From Longimicrobiales bacterium (GTDB taxonomy: Bacteria > Gemmatimonadota > Gemmatimonadetes > Longimicrobiales > Gaopeijiaceae), in contig JANQME010000446.1 of assembly GCA_028280205.1 (NCBI GenBank), positions 1 through 21,163 on the forward strand: a DNA stretch of 21,163 nt. Direction: 5' to 3'. Both the position numbers and the translations under genes were made by a program. The notes below the pieces were generated by a model. It had not been told where the DNA came from. It was given only the letters and a program-made list of their open reading frames with translations, and ran no database searches. This document shows, in pieces, positions 1 through 6,970 of this stretch. The stretch's first letter is position 1. The number at the start of each line of letters is the position of its first letter.

Positions 1-152
1 GAGAGGAGCTCCGCATCGAGACCGAACTCGCTGAGATCGTGCACGATCACGGCGGCGTCGCGCAGCGCTTCATCGCGCCGCCAGCGGCGGAGTAACGTCG
101 TCTTCCCCGAGCCGAGGAAGCCGCAGAGAACGACGAGTGGAGTCTGTTCCAT
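1..152 (-). CDS. G3E/CobW-family GTPase, N-terminal fragment
   Basis: The gene starts at an ATG (152-150) and runs off the left edge, so only about 50 residues are visible. The first residues include CGFLGSGKTTLL, the P-loop form (GFLGxGKTTLL) typical of G3E P-loop GTPases of the CobW/COG0523/ZNG1 group. These are cytoplasmic GTP-dependent metallochaperones that help insert Zn, Co or Ni into target enzymes. The start lies 10 nt beyond the stop codon of the upstream hydrolase/dipeptidase gene on the same strand, so the two are probably one transcript; a GAGGG lies just before the ATG. The metal-binding CxCC motif and the C-terminal domain would be outside the window, so the metal cannot be predicted. 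Another P-loop enzyme is possible but less likely given the exact motif. Confidence 0.75.
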   Translation of the reverse strand, partial: MEQTPLVVLCGFLGSGKTTLLRRWRRDEALRDAAVIVHDLSEFGLDAELL

Positions 153-162
153 GCCCTCGAAG

Positions 163-2604
163 CTAGGGCCGCGGCCGGTGCACCAGCTGCTCGAACGTGG
201 CGTTCTGAATCGCGTACTCCCGCCAGTCACGATGGTCGAAGTGCCACCACTCCGCCTCGTACACGGTGAAGCCCGCCTCCTCCATCGCGTTGCGGAGCAG
301 GTTCCGCAGCCAGCGCTGTCGAGACGTGCCGCCGGGATAGTCGGCGAAGGAGCGTGGGGAGAACTCGTCGAAGACGCCCACCATGTCGACCGGCTCGCCG
401 GTCGCGAGGTCGTAGAGGTTCAGATCGATCGCGGCGCCGCGGTTGTGACGTGAGCCGCTCGAGGGGTCGGCGACGAAGATCTTCTCCGACTCCGGTGTCG
501 CGTCCCAGAACATCTTCGTGACGTACCACGGTCGATACCCGTCGTGCAGCAGCAGGCCGTAGCCGTACTCGGCCAGCGCGCGGTGCGCCCGGACCACGCC
601 CTCGGCGGCGGGCCGCTGCAGGTAGAGTCGCTCCTCGTCGTAGAAGACCGACGACATGAAGTTGTTCGTCGACGCGTAGCGCATGTCGAGCCGGATGCCG
701 GGGTCTAGCGTCGCCACCTCCACCAGCTCGGAGGGTCGGAAGCTCCCCTCCTCCTCCGGGGGCGAGGCGGCCAGGGCCTCCGCGCGCAGCTCGCTCACGG
801 GCCGCACCGGATCGATCCGGAACGTCCCGCCGGCCTCGGTCCCGACGTCCCGCCGGTCGAAACGCACCGAGGCGGCCTCGACGGACGTCGCCCGACCGCT
901 GCCGTCCCGCTGGAAGACGAGCCGCTCGCCGTGGTACAGCCCCCAGTCGGGGAAGGCGAAGGTGTTCCGATCGATCTCCTCGAGCGGGTAGAGGAAGAAC
1001 CACTCGATCAGCGCGTGCAGCCGCCCCTCGCGCTCCAGGATGTAGAGCACGTTGTGGTCCCATCCGTACTCTCCGATCAGACCCGCCCAGCGGGCCGGCG
1101 GCTCGGGGGGAAGCCCGGCGTCGGAGCGTCGAGCGAGGCGCACAGGGGTGGCGCCGAGTCGAAGGAGGTCGGCTCCGTCCCTCAGCAGACGCATGCCGAA
1201 CGACACCCGATCGTCGACGATCAGCGTGTCGCCACGCGTCCGCACCTCCATGACGGCACCGCCCCGGGCGGGAATGGCGAAGAGCCGACCGCCCCGGTCG
1301 TCCAGCTCGACGGCGGCCTCCCCCCCTCCGTACCACCCCTCGAGCGAGCGGGACAGGGTCGGCTCGATCGGGTCGGTGCCGCGGGTCACCTCGAGCGGTA
1401 GCGGCGCCCCGTCCCGGGCGGCGAGCATGAGCGCCAGCGCCGCGTCGGCGATCCGCCCCACCACCGTGTTCGTCCCGTCCACCGCGGACACCACCGCCAC
1501 GCCCAGGCCCTCGTCCGGGAGCATCGAGAGCTGCGTGGAGAAGCCGTAGATCGCTCCGCCGTGCCCCAGGTGACGCCGCCCGTCCATCTCGCTCACGGCG
1601 AAGCCGAAGCCGTATCCGGAGGCGGCCCCGGGCTCGGTGAACTGCGGCTCGAACATCTCCTCCAACGTCCCCGCCTCCAGCACGCGGCCACCCGCTCCGA
1701 CCCCGCCACGGAAGACCGTGCTCATGAACTGCGAGAGATCGAGGACCGTCGAGTACATGCTCCCGGCCGGCGCCATCCCGAGCTCGAAGGTCGGCGCCGG
1801 GAAGAGGTCGCGATCGAAGCCCCACATCCACGCGTCGGCGAGTTCCCGCACGATCTCCGGCTCCGGCTCGAATGCGCTCCGGGTCATCCCCAGCGGCTCG
1901 AGCACGGACTCCTTCACGTACTCGGCGAACGGGCGCCCCTGCGTGGTCTCGAGCGCGTATCCGACGACGGCGATTCCCGCGTTCGAGTACTTGGTCCGCG
2001 TCGTCGGCGGGTAGATCTGGGGTGTCAGGTCCAGGCTGCGCACCGTCGTCGTCAGGTCGGTGCCGCTGTCGTCGAAGTAGTGGCCGGCCGGCGGCTCGCG
2101 GACAATCCCCGCGCGGTGCGCCATGAGCTGTCGCAGGGTGATCGGGGTGGCGGTGTCGTTCGTCGGGTTGAAGTCGGGCACGTACTCATGGACCGGTGTG
2201 TCGATGTCCATCTCGCCCCGTTCGAGGAGCTGCATCACGGCGATGTCGGTGAACATCTTCGACACCGACCCCACCCGGTACACCGTCTCCGCGGTCGCCG
2301 CGACACCCTCGGACTGCTCGCCGAAGCCGCGCGCCCAGACGACGTCGTCCCCGTCGACCAGCGCGATCGAGACGGCACGGAGTCCCTTCTGCTCGCGCTC
2401 GCGCTCGATCATCGCCTCGAGCTCGGACGCCACCGATGCATACGGGCCGGCGGCCGGTACGTCATCGGGCGCGTCCCTCGACGTCGCACCCCCACCGCGG
2501 GTGGCGTCACCGCATGCGGCGAGGCCGAGCAGGAGCAGCGCCCAGGCGAAGGGCGCGACCAGGCGAAGCACGCATCGGTTGCGGGCACGGATTCGGGTCG
2601 ACAC
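163..2604 (-). CDS. Lipoprotein: class C beta-lactamase-like serine hydrolase fused to VanX-type D-Ala-D-Ala dipeptidase
   Basis: I chose the GTG at 2604 because GAGGAG lies 6 nt upstream and the product then begins with a clean lipoprotein signal (LLLLGLAAC, lipidated Cys about 31). An ATG at 2646 would add 14 residues. Residues about 55-390 are a penicillin-binding-protein/beta-lactamase class C-like domain with SVSK (Ser113, Lys116), YSN (Tyr206) and HGG (about 348-350) in the KTG position. Residues about 415-585 look like two small beta-barrel linker domains (LEGWY..., LIGEYGW...). Residues about 620-813 are a peptidase M15D/VanX domain: DGYRP (Arg691), SRHNRGAAIDL (His720, Asp727) and EWWHFD (Glu785, His788), i.e. 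the complete Zn ligand and catalytic set. It should act outside the cytoplasmic membrane on peptidoglycan-derived peptides or D-Ala-D-Ala. A D-amino-acid peptide esterase role is equally possible for the first domain. Confidence 0.9.
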   Translation of the reverse strand: MSTRIRARNRCVLRLVAPFAWALLLLGLAACGDATRGGGATSRDAPDDVPAAGPYASVASELEAMIEREREQKGLRAVSIALVDGDDVVWARGFGEQSEGVAATAETVYRVGSVSKMFTDIAVMQLLERGEMDIDTPVHEYVPDFNPTNDTATPITLRQLMAHRAGIVREPPAGHYFDDSGTDLTTTVRSLDLTPQIYPPTTRTKYSNAGIAVVGYALETTQGRPFAEYVKESVLEPLGMTRSAFEPEPEIVRELADAWMWGFDRDLFPAPTFELGMAPAGSMYSTVLDLSQFMSTVFRGGVGAGGRVLEAGTLEEMFEPQFTEPGAASGYGFGFAVSEMDGRRHLGHGGAIYGFSTQLSMLPDEGLGVAVVSAVDGTNTVVGRIADAALALMLAARDGAPLPLEVTRGTDPIEPTLSRSLEGWYGGGEAAVELDDRGGRLFAIPARGGAVMEVRTRGDTLIVDDRVSFGMRLLRDGADLLRLGATPVRLARRSDAGLPPEPPARWAGLIGEYGWDHNVLYILEREGRLHALIEWFFLYPLEEIDRNTFAFPDWGLYHGERLVFQRDGSGRATSVEAASVRFDRRDVGTEAGGTFRIDPVRPVSELRAEALAASPPEEEGSFRPSELVEVATLDPGIRLDMRYASTNNFMSSVFYDEERLYLQRPAAEGVVRAHRALAEYGYGLLLHDGYRPWYVTKMFWDATPESEKIFVADPSSGSRHNRGAAIDLNLYDLATGEPVDMVGVFDEFSPRSFADYPGGTSRQRWLRNLLRNAMEEAGFTVYEAEWWHFDHRDWREYAIQNATFEQLVHRPRP

Positions 2605-2724
2605 ACGGGCCTCCTCGGGTCGGGACGGGGCACAGAAGCCGCACACTAGAGTCCCGATCCGCGCGCGTCTACTCGGGCTCTACGTCACCGGGGCGCCAGT
2701 CGATGACCGGAACGGAGGGGCCCT

Positions 2725-2739
2725 CGCGAGGCCCTCGCG
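2725..2739 (-). terminator. GC hairpin after vapC, possible terminator
   Basis: Perfect 6-bp inverted repeat CGCGAG/CTCGCG with a 3-nt loop, just downstream of the PIN toxin stop codon on the minus strand and before the hydrolase gene. There is no U tract, so intrinsic termination is uncertain. Confidence 0.3.
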
Positions 2740-2747
2740 GCCCTCCG

Positions 2748-3188
2748 CTAGACGCCCAGCACCTCCGAAGGCTCGTGCGAGAACGGATCGACGACGGTCA
2801 CATCGCCCAGGGCCTGGCCATCCTGCAGATCCTCGGTGAGGAGGTAGGCGCACCCCGCCGACCGAGCAGCCGCAACGATCAGCGCGTCCCACCAGGAGAG
2901 CCCGAAGCGATCCTGGATGCCCCACGCCAGGTCGACCACTCGAAGATCGGGCCGGATCGGTGCCCAGGTGGTGAGCGAGGTCACGTCCTCTCTGGCGTCG
3001 GATGCCTCCCGGGGCGGCTCGAGCTTCCGGGTCACCGTGACGTAGTACTCCTGAAGCACCTGCCAGCTCACGCGCCCGGCACGGTCGTCCCAGAGGGCGG
3101 CCAGCCATTCGAGGGCTCTACGGTGCTTCGACTCGTCCGTCCGGTCTCTCGCGTACACGAGAACATTCGTGTCAACGAAGACCGGCAC
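2748..3188 (-). CDS. vapC: VapC-like PIN-domain toxin (ribonuclease)
   Basis: The 146-residue protein has the PIN-domain acidic residues in order: Asp6 in FVDTNVLVY, Glu47 in VLQEYY, Asp101 in LSWWDALIV, and Asp120 in LLTEDLQDG. These form the Mg2+/Mn2+ site of the VapC ribonucleases, which typically cut tRNA or rRNA. Its start overlaps the 3' end of the antitoxin gene by 17 nt, the usual type II toxin-antitoxin arrangement with translational coupling. All catalytic positions are present, so the toxin looks active. The RNA target cannot be read from sequence. Its expression should follow the palindromic promoter upstream of the antitoxin. Confidence 0.9.
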   Translation of the reverse strand: MPVFVDTNVLVYARDRTDESKHRRALEWLAALWDDRAGRVSWQVLQEYYVTVTRKLEPPREASDAREDVTSLTTWAPIRPDLRVVDLAWGIQDRFGLSWWDALIVAAARSAGCAYLLTEDLQDGQALGDVTVVDPFSHEPSEVLGV

Positions 3189-3426
3189 GGTCGTGGAGCT
3201 CTTCTCGGGTGGGAAGGGGGCGGCCGTCGGCCCTGTGCATGCCGGGCTCCTGGGCGAAGAACCGGTCCATCGCTCGCTCGTACGCGTCGCTGCCCCTCAT
3301 CTCGTTCTCGAGGATGTCGCCGAGCATGCGCGACACGCTGGTTCCGCGCCGCGCTGCCTCGACGCGCGCCCACCGAGCGACCTCTCGATCGAGGGTGACC
3401 GTCACGTTCTTCTTGTTCCGTTTCAT
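3172..3426 (-). CDS. vapB: VapB-like ribbon-helix-helix antitoxin
   Basis: The 84-residue protein starts MKRNKKNVTVTLDREVARW, a ribbon-helix-helix (CopG/Arc-like) DNA-binding beginning in which the beta strand NVTVTL is followed by two helices (ARWARVEAARRGTS, VSRMLGDILENEM). The C-terminal part (residues about 45-84) would wrap and inhibit the PIN toxin encoded just downstream. The ATG at 3426 is the only in-frame start; it has no Shine-Dalgarno sequence because the operator runs right up to it, which suggests leaderless translation. As with other RHH antitoxins, it probably represses its own promoter through the two palindromes at 3426-3456. Confidence 0.85.
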   Translation of the reverse strand: MKRNKKNVTVTLDREVARWARVEAARRGTSVSRMLGDILENEMRGSDAYERAMDRFFAQEPGMHRADGRPLPTREELHDRAGLR

Positions 3427-3460
3427 ACACGAACATCGTGTAGCACGAATTTCGTGTCAA
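3426..3460 (-). promoter_or_regulatory. vapBC promoter with two palindromic operators
   Basis: Two palindromes share the half-site ACGA/TCGT. One is TACACGA-ACA-TCGTGTA (3426-3442, perfect 7-bp arms) and the other is CACGAA-T-TTCGTG (3444-3456, perfect 6-bp arms). Their centres are 16 bp apart. On the minus strand a TTGACA -35 box (3460-3455) is followed after 17 nt by GATGTT (3437-3432) as a candidate -10, which puts the transcription start at about the ATG. Both palindromes therefore overlap the core promoter, as expected for antitoxin autoregulation. Confidence 0.65.
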
Positions 3461-3623
3461 CACGGGGAAGCATGGCGATCACGTTGCGCAATGGAGTTCA
3501 GCACGTCCTGGGATTGTGAACGGGCTAACCGACATCACAACTGGAACGGAGCCAGCTCCCGACTCGAACTATTGCAACGTGAGCGGGGTCTAGAGAGTGC
3601 TTAGAAGCAAAGGAGTACGTATC

Positions 3624-4412
3624 GTGACCACCCGACCGTTCTTACTGACCCTCCTGACATGCGCCGTTCTCGGGGCCGATGTGGCCAGCGCTCAGGAGGA
3701 GCGCTCGCCGGAAGCCGCACTTAGGCACTTGGATCAAGGCTATATCACGCGATCGACGCTTTTCAACTTCGTGGGCTGTCCACAGGACGATGCGACGGGC
3801 CGTGCCGTGTTCGAGGCAGTGAAGGACGAAGAGGTGGACGCTCGGACCCTCGTAGAGCTCGCCCGAGCTCTTGCTTGGGACGGGGCTTACCCAGACTGCG
3901 ACTATGCTCCACTGAACGCCTGGATGGTGGAGGCGTTCGTTCGCCTCCATCAAGCGGGCGAGATCGGCGCTGCCGCCTCATTCGCGCGTAGCGTGTCCCC
4001 GCGTATCGATGAAGATCTGTCGAGCACGCTGCTTGTGGCGGCAGCAGACGAATCATTCGCTGGTGAGGGACCTCGCAGCACCATTGCTACTGCGGCGGTG
4101 TTCAACTTGGAGAGTGGGAAACAGGTAGAAGCTGCCGTGGCTGCGTTCGAACGGTCGATGCCTAGATCATGGATTGCCGATGCGACACGCCGCCTCTCGC
4201 GCACCTCGGGTGCGGAATTCTTTCGAAGGTTGGCGACCGAAGGGACTGAAGTAAGTGACGAGACCATGTTCACGATCACGGGTGTCATTCGGCACGAGAT
4301 ATTCGACGGTCGTGTCGACGCAGGTGACGATGGACTCGACTTGCTCCGCGAACGCCTCAACTCGCTTCCGGACGTTCCTCCGACGGCCAGGCTCCCGGCA
4401 CGGGGACGTTGA
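3624..4412 (+). CDS. Secreted protein of unknown function
   Basis: I do not recognise the family. The GTG at 3624 has AGGAG 8 nt upstream (3611-3615) and gives a normal signal peptide (RPFLLTLLTCAVLGADVASA, cleavage before QEERSP); a GTG at 3597 in the same frame has no ribosome site. The mature part (about 235 residues) is mostly alpha-helical in character, with blocks such as VDARTLVELARALAWDG and AWMVEAFVRLHQAGEIGAAASF that resemble helical-repeat (HEAT/TPR-like) segments. There are few Cys (one in FVGCPQDD and one in PDCDY), possibly a disulfide. No catalytic motif is evident. Base use is less GC-rich than that of the neighbouring metabolic genes, and it sits beside a toxin-antitoxin pair, so it may be transferred DNA. 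Confidence 0.7.
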   Translation: MTTRPFLLTLLTCAVLGADVASAQEERSPEAALRHLDQGYITRSTLFNFVGCPQDDATGRAVFEAVKDEEVDARTLVELARALAWDGAYPDCDYAPLNAWMVEAFVRLHQAGEIGAAASFARSVSPRIDEDLSSTLLVAAADESFAGEGPRSTIATAAVFNLESGKQVEAAVAAFERSMPRSWIADATRRLSRTSGAEFFRRLATEGTEVSDETMFTITGVIRHEIFDGRVDAGDDGLDLLRERLNSLPDVPPTARLPARGR

Positions 4413-4676
4413 TGCGGATGGATCGAACTAGCATTTCCCCTTCGATGTGAATTGCGGCGGCCCCCTGAACTTTCTGGTTCTTCGTCGAAGTCGTTGCAAA
4501 GAGATGGACACCGGCTCTCGAGACGAGCATGAGATAGGGGTCTGAAGTCTTCCCCACGCTCGGCCAGGAGGGCACGGTGTCCGCTTTGAGTGAAGCGCCG
4601 TACTACCCGTTTGCGGGAGTCCATCCGGTCCATCAGTTGGTCGAGCCGGCAGCAGTCAACATTCGTAATCGGGATC
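4413..4676. other. Intergenic, relatively low GC, possible decayed coding sequence
   Basis: No convincing gene. On the minus strand a short open frame (start GTG 4575, end 4357, 72 codons) reads like a beta-rich protein fragment (HLFATTSTKNQKVQGAAAIH). It is bounded by an in-frame TAG about 27 nt upstream, has no ribosome site and overlaps the 3' end of the secreted-protein gene. It may be the remnant of a lost gene or chance. Confidence 0.3.
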
Positions 4677-6218
4677 CTACCCGCCCGTCACCCTCGGCAC
4701 AGGCAGCGGACCGTCCTCGAGGATCTGTCCCCAGATTCGGCGTCCGACCGCGTCCGCTTCGCGGACGATCGCCTCCTCGTCCATCGTGAGCACGGTCCGG
4801 TCGCGCATGACGAAGCGCCCGTCGATCATGACGGACTCGATGTCGCCCGGGTGACCGCTGTGCACGATCGCGGAGAGGATGCGGCCGGCCGGAACGAGAT
4901 GGGGCCTCAGCATGTCGACGACGAGGATGTCCGCCTTGCGCCCCGGCTCGAGCACCCCGATCTCGTCCTCGAGGCGGACCGCCCGCGCGCCGCCCTGGGC
5001 CGCGTCCGCGAGCATGTCCTCCGGCTGGGGCTGCAGGCCCGGGACCTCGTCCCCGTCGCGGTTGCGCCGGATCCGCTCGGTCACGAGCGCGATGCGCATC
5101 ACCTCGAAGAGGTCGTTCGTGTTGTTGTCCGTGCCGAGCGCGATCGTGCAGCCGGCCTCGCGTAGCGCCGGAATCGGCGGGCTCACGCCCCGGTTCGCCG
5201 CCATCGCCGCCTGGTGCGAGATCGTCGCCCGGGCCTCGCCCAGAAGGCGGATCTCCGCGTCGTTCACGTAGCGGGCGTGCGCGGCGAAGAGCCGGGGCCC
5301 CAGGAAGCCGTGGGCGTCCAGATATTCGGCGGGCCGGAGCCCGTGGTACCGGACCATGAACTCGAACTCCGCGCGGCTCTGATTCAGGTGGATCGTGTAG
5401 CCGACGTCGTTCGACTCCGCGAAGTCGCGCACGGCGCGCAGCAGCTCCGGGGAGGACGTCTCGACGAGCGCGGCGGCGGGGAAGACCCGGATGCGGCCCC
5501 CTTCGGCGCCGTGCCACGTCTCGAAGAGGTCGTGGATGCGCTGCAGCCCCTCGTCGCGTCGGGCCGCCGAGAAGCGCGGCTCCTCCGCCATCGCGATCCG
5601 CTCCGGCATCATTGGACCGCGTATGTTATCCGCATCGCGGACTGATTCGGCGAAGACGCAGCGCAGCCCCGAGTCGGCGAGCACCTGCGCGTGGCCGGCG
5701 ATGCCGCCCACGTTCTCCACCATCGTCGTCGTGCCGGTCCGGATCGCCTCGAGGGCCGCGACCTGCACCATGAGCGTGCGCTCCTCGATCCGGAGCAGGC
5801 TGGCCGGTGAGCGCGGCAGCCGCGCCGTGTTGGGGAATCCGAAGTCCTCGTTGAAGCCGCGCGCGACGACCGCGCTCATGTGGGCGTGGCAGTTCACCAG
5901 GCCCGGCAGAAGCGCCTTTCCGCGCCCGTCGTAGACGTCGGCCCGCGGATACGCCGCGCGCAGCTCGTCGGTCGGTCCGATCGCGGCGATCGTCGTCCCC
6001 TCGATCGCGAGCGCGACGTCGTGCTGCACCGAGTCCGCGTTGGCCACTGTCGTGTTCGTGAAGAGCGTCTGGGGGCTCTGCACGGCTCGCTCTCCCACGA
6101 CCGTGGCTCGGAGGGGCGCAGGATCCAGCAGGAGCCCGGCGGCGCCGACCGTCGCGCCGGTGAGCAGCTCGCGGCGCGTGAGCGTCGCGGAAGACGGATC
6201 GGGAGCGGCGCGCGTCAT
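4677..6218 (-). CDS. Tat-exported metal-dependent amidohydrolase (ATZ/TRZ-like)
   Basis: The start at 6218 is set by GGAGG four bases before the ATG and by the twin-arginine signal that follows (TLTRRELLTGATVGAAGLLL, residues 12-31). The open frame continues upstream but has no signal there. The 513-residue product has the amidohydrolase layout: an N-terminal beta sandwich, then CHAHMS (His111, His113), IHLNQ (His277), AAHARYVND (His314) and LGTDNNTND (Asp364), which are the metal ligands and catalytic Asp, and a C-terminal closing segment (GVLEPGRKADILVVD). These enzymes hydrolyse C-N bonds in ring or amidine substrates (chlorohydrolases, deaminases, guanine/SAH-type). Export is unusual for cytosolic deaminases but known for periplasmic amidohydrolases. 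Substrate not predictable. Confidence 0.85.
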   Translation of the reverse strand: MTRAAPDPSSATLTRRELLTGATVGAAGLLLDPAPLRATVVGERAVQSPQTLFTNTTVANADSVQHDVALAIEGTTIAAIGPTDELRAAYPRADVYDGRGKALLPGLVNCHAHMSAVVARGFNEDFGFPNTARLPRSPASLLRIEERTLMVQVAALEAIRTGTTTMVENVGGIAGHAQVLADSGLRCVFAESVRDADNIRGPMMPERIAMAEEPRFSAARRDEGLQRIHDLFETWHGAEGGRIRVFPAAALVETSSPELLRAVRDFAESNDVGYTIHLNQSRAEFEFMVRYHGLRPAEYLDAHGFLGPRLFAAHARYVNDAEIRLLGEARATISHQAAMAANRGVSPPIPALREAGCTIALGTDNNTNDLFEVMRIALVTERIRRNRDGDEVPGLQPQPEDMLADAAQGGARAVRLEDEIGVLEPGRKADILVVDMLRPHLVPAGRILSAIVHSGHPGDIESVMIDGRFVMRDRTVLTMDEEAIVREADAVGRRIWGQILEDGPLPVPRVTGG

Positions 6219-6399
6219 GGTGCCTCCGTGCAGAGCGATCGGGTGGCTGGCACGGGAAGCTGCACGGGTCAGGCAGACCACGGCAAGCGGCCGCCAGGGT
6301 CGTCCGCCTCCGGGTGAACGACCGACCTGTCGAGTCCTCCGAAGCGTCAGGTCTTCCGGAGCCGGAGCTTCCGGGCGCCCGTCGCTCGGGAGCTCTGCC

Positions 6400-6822
6400 T
6401 CACAAGCCCCCGCTGAAGTGCGCCGGCCCGGTCGGCGTCTCGCAGTGAAGGTCGACGACCTGCACGCGCTCAGCGCGCGGATCGAAGTGCCGACCGTCGG
6501 TGCGGGCGAACGCGTCGAGCCGCAGCGTGGCTTCACGGCCCGGATCGAGATCGCCGAGCTCCCTCGAATACCCTCCGCCCCAGACACCGGCGTTGATGTC
6601 CACGATGCACGCCGTCCAGGGATGATCGTCGCGGTTCGTCACGAGGAGCCTCCCCGCGGACCTCGCGAGCTGTGCGGAGAGGCGCGGGAAGGTCGTGGGC
6701 GCGGAGGTCGGCCGGATCGCCTCGACCTCGCGGGGCTCCTCGTACAACCTGAGCGCGATGCCCGTCCCGGCGGCCGCCAGGAGGAGGCACAGGGCCAGGA
6801 GGCCCTTGAGGAATCGGCTCAT
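6400..6822 (-). CDS. Small membrane-anchored or secreted protein, unknown function
   Basis: The 140-residue product starts MSRFLKGLLALCLLLAAAG, a single hydrophobic segment (residues about 5-24) that is a signal anchor or uncleaved signal. The remainder looks like a small beta-sandwich: LLVTNRDDHPWTACIVDINAG, then LDPGREATLRLDAF, resembling domains that describe tissue-polarity-type or FxLYD-like interactions, but I cannot name the family. There are two Cys residues outside the membrane segment (ACIVD, LHCETP). It lies about 180 nt upstream of the amidohydrolase on the same strand and is divergent from selO, with only about 150 nt of shared upstream region. Confidence 0.6.
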   Translation of the reverse strand: MSRFLKGLLALCLLLAAAGTGIALRLYEEPREVEAIRPTSAPTTFPRLSAQLARSAGRLLVTNRDDHPWTACIVDINAGVWGGGYSRELGDLDPGREATLRLDAFARTDGRHFDPRAERVQVVDLHCETPTGPAHFSGGL

Positions 6823-6970
6823 CCCGGACGATCCCGGGCCCTTTCGAGGACAGCGTTCAGGCAGTCAACCGGGTCAGCGGCGTCCATGCGTAGAAGATGC
6901 GGGTCCTGCTCTCTCGCCGCGAGCGTGGTTACACTCCGGGTCCTCGAACCCGGGATTCCACGGGAGCTAC

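Noticed and set aside
3514..3540. Inverted repeat TTGTGA-N15-TCACAA upstream of the secreted-protein gene, considered as a CRP-type site
   Set aside because: The spacer is far longer than the 6 nt of CRP/FNR sites and no promoter element lines up with it.
6336..6365. Imperfect hairpin CTCCGAAG/CTTCCGGAG after the small membrane protein gene
   Set aside because: Arms do not match fully and there is no U tract; too weak to call a terminator.
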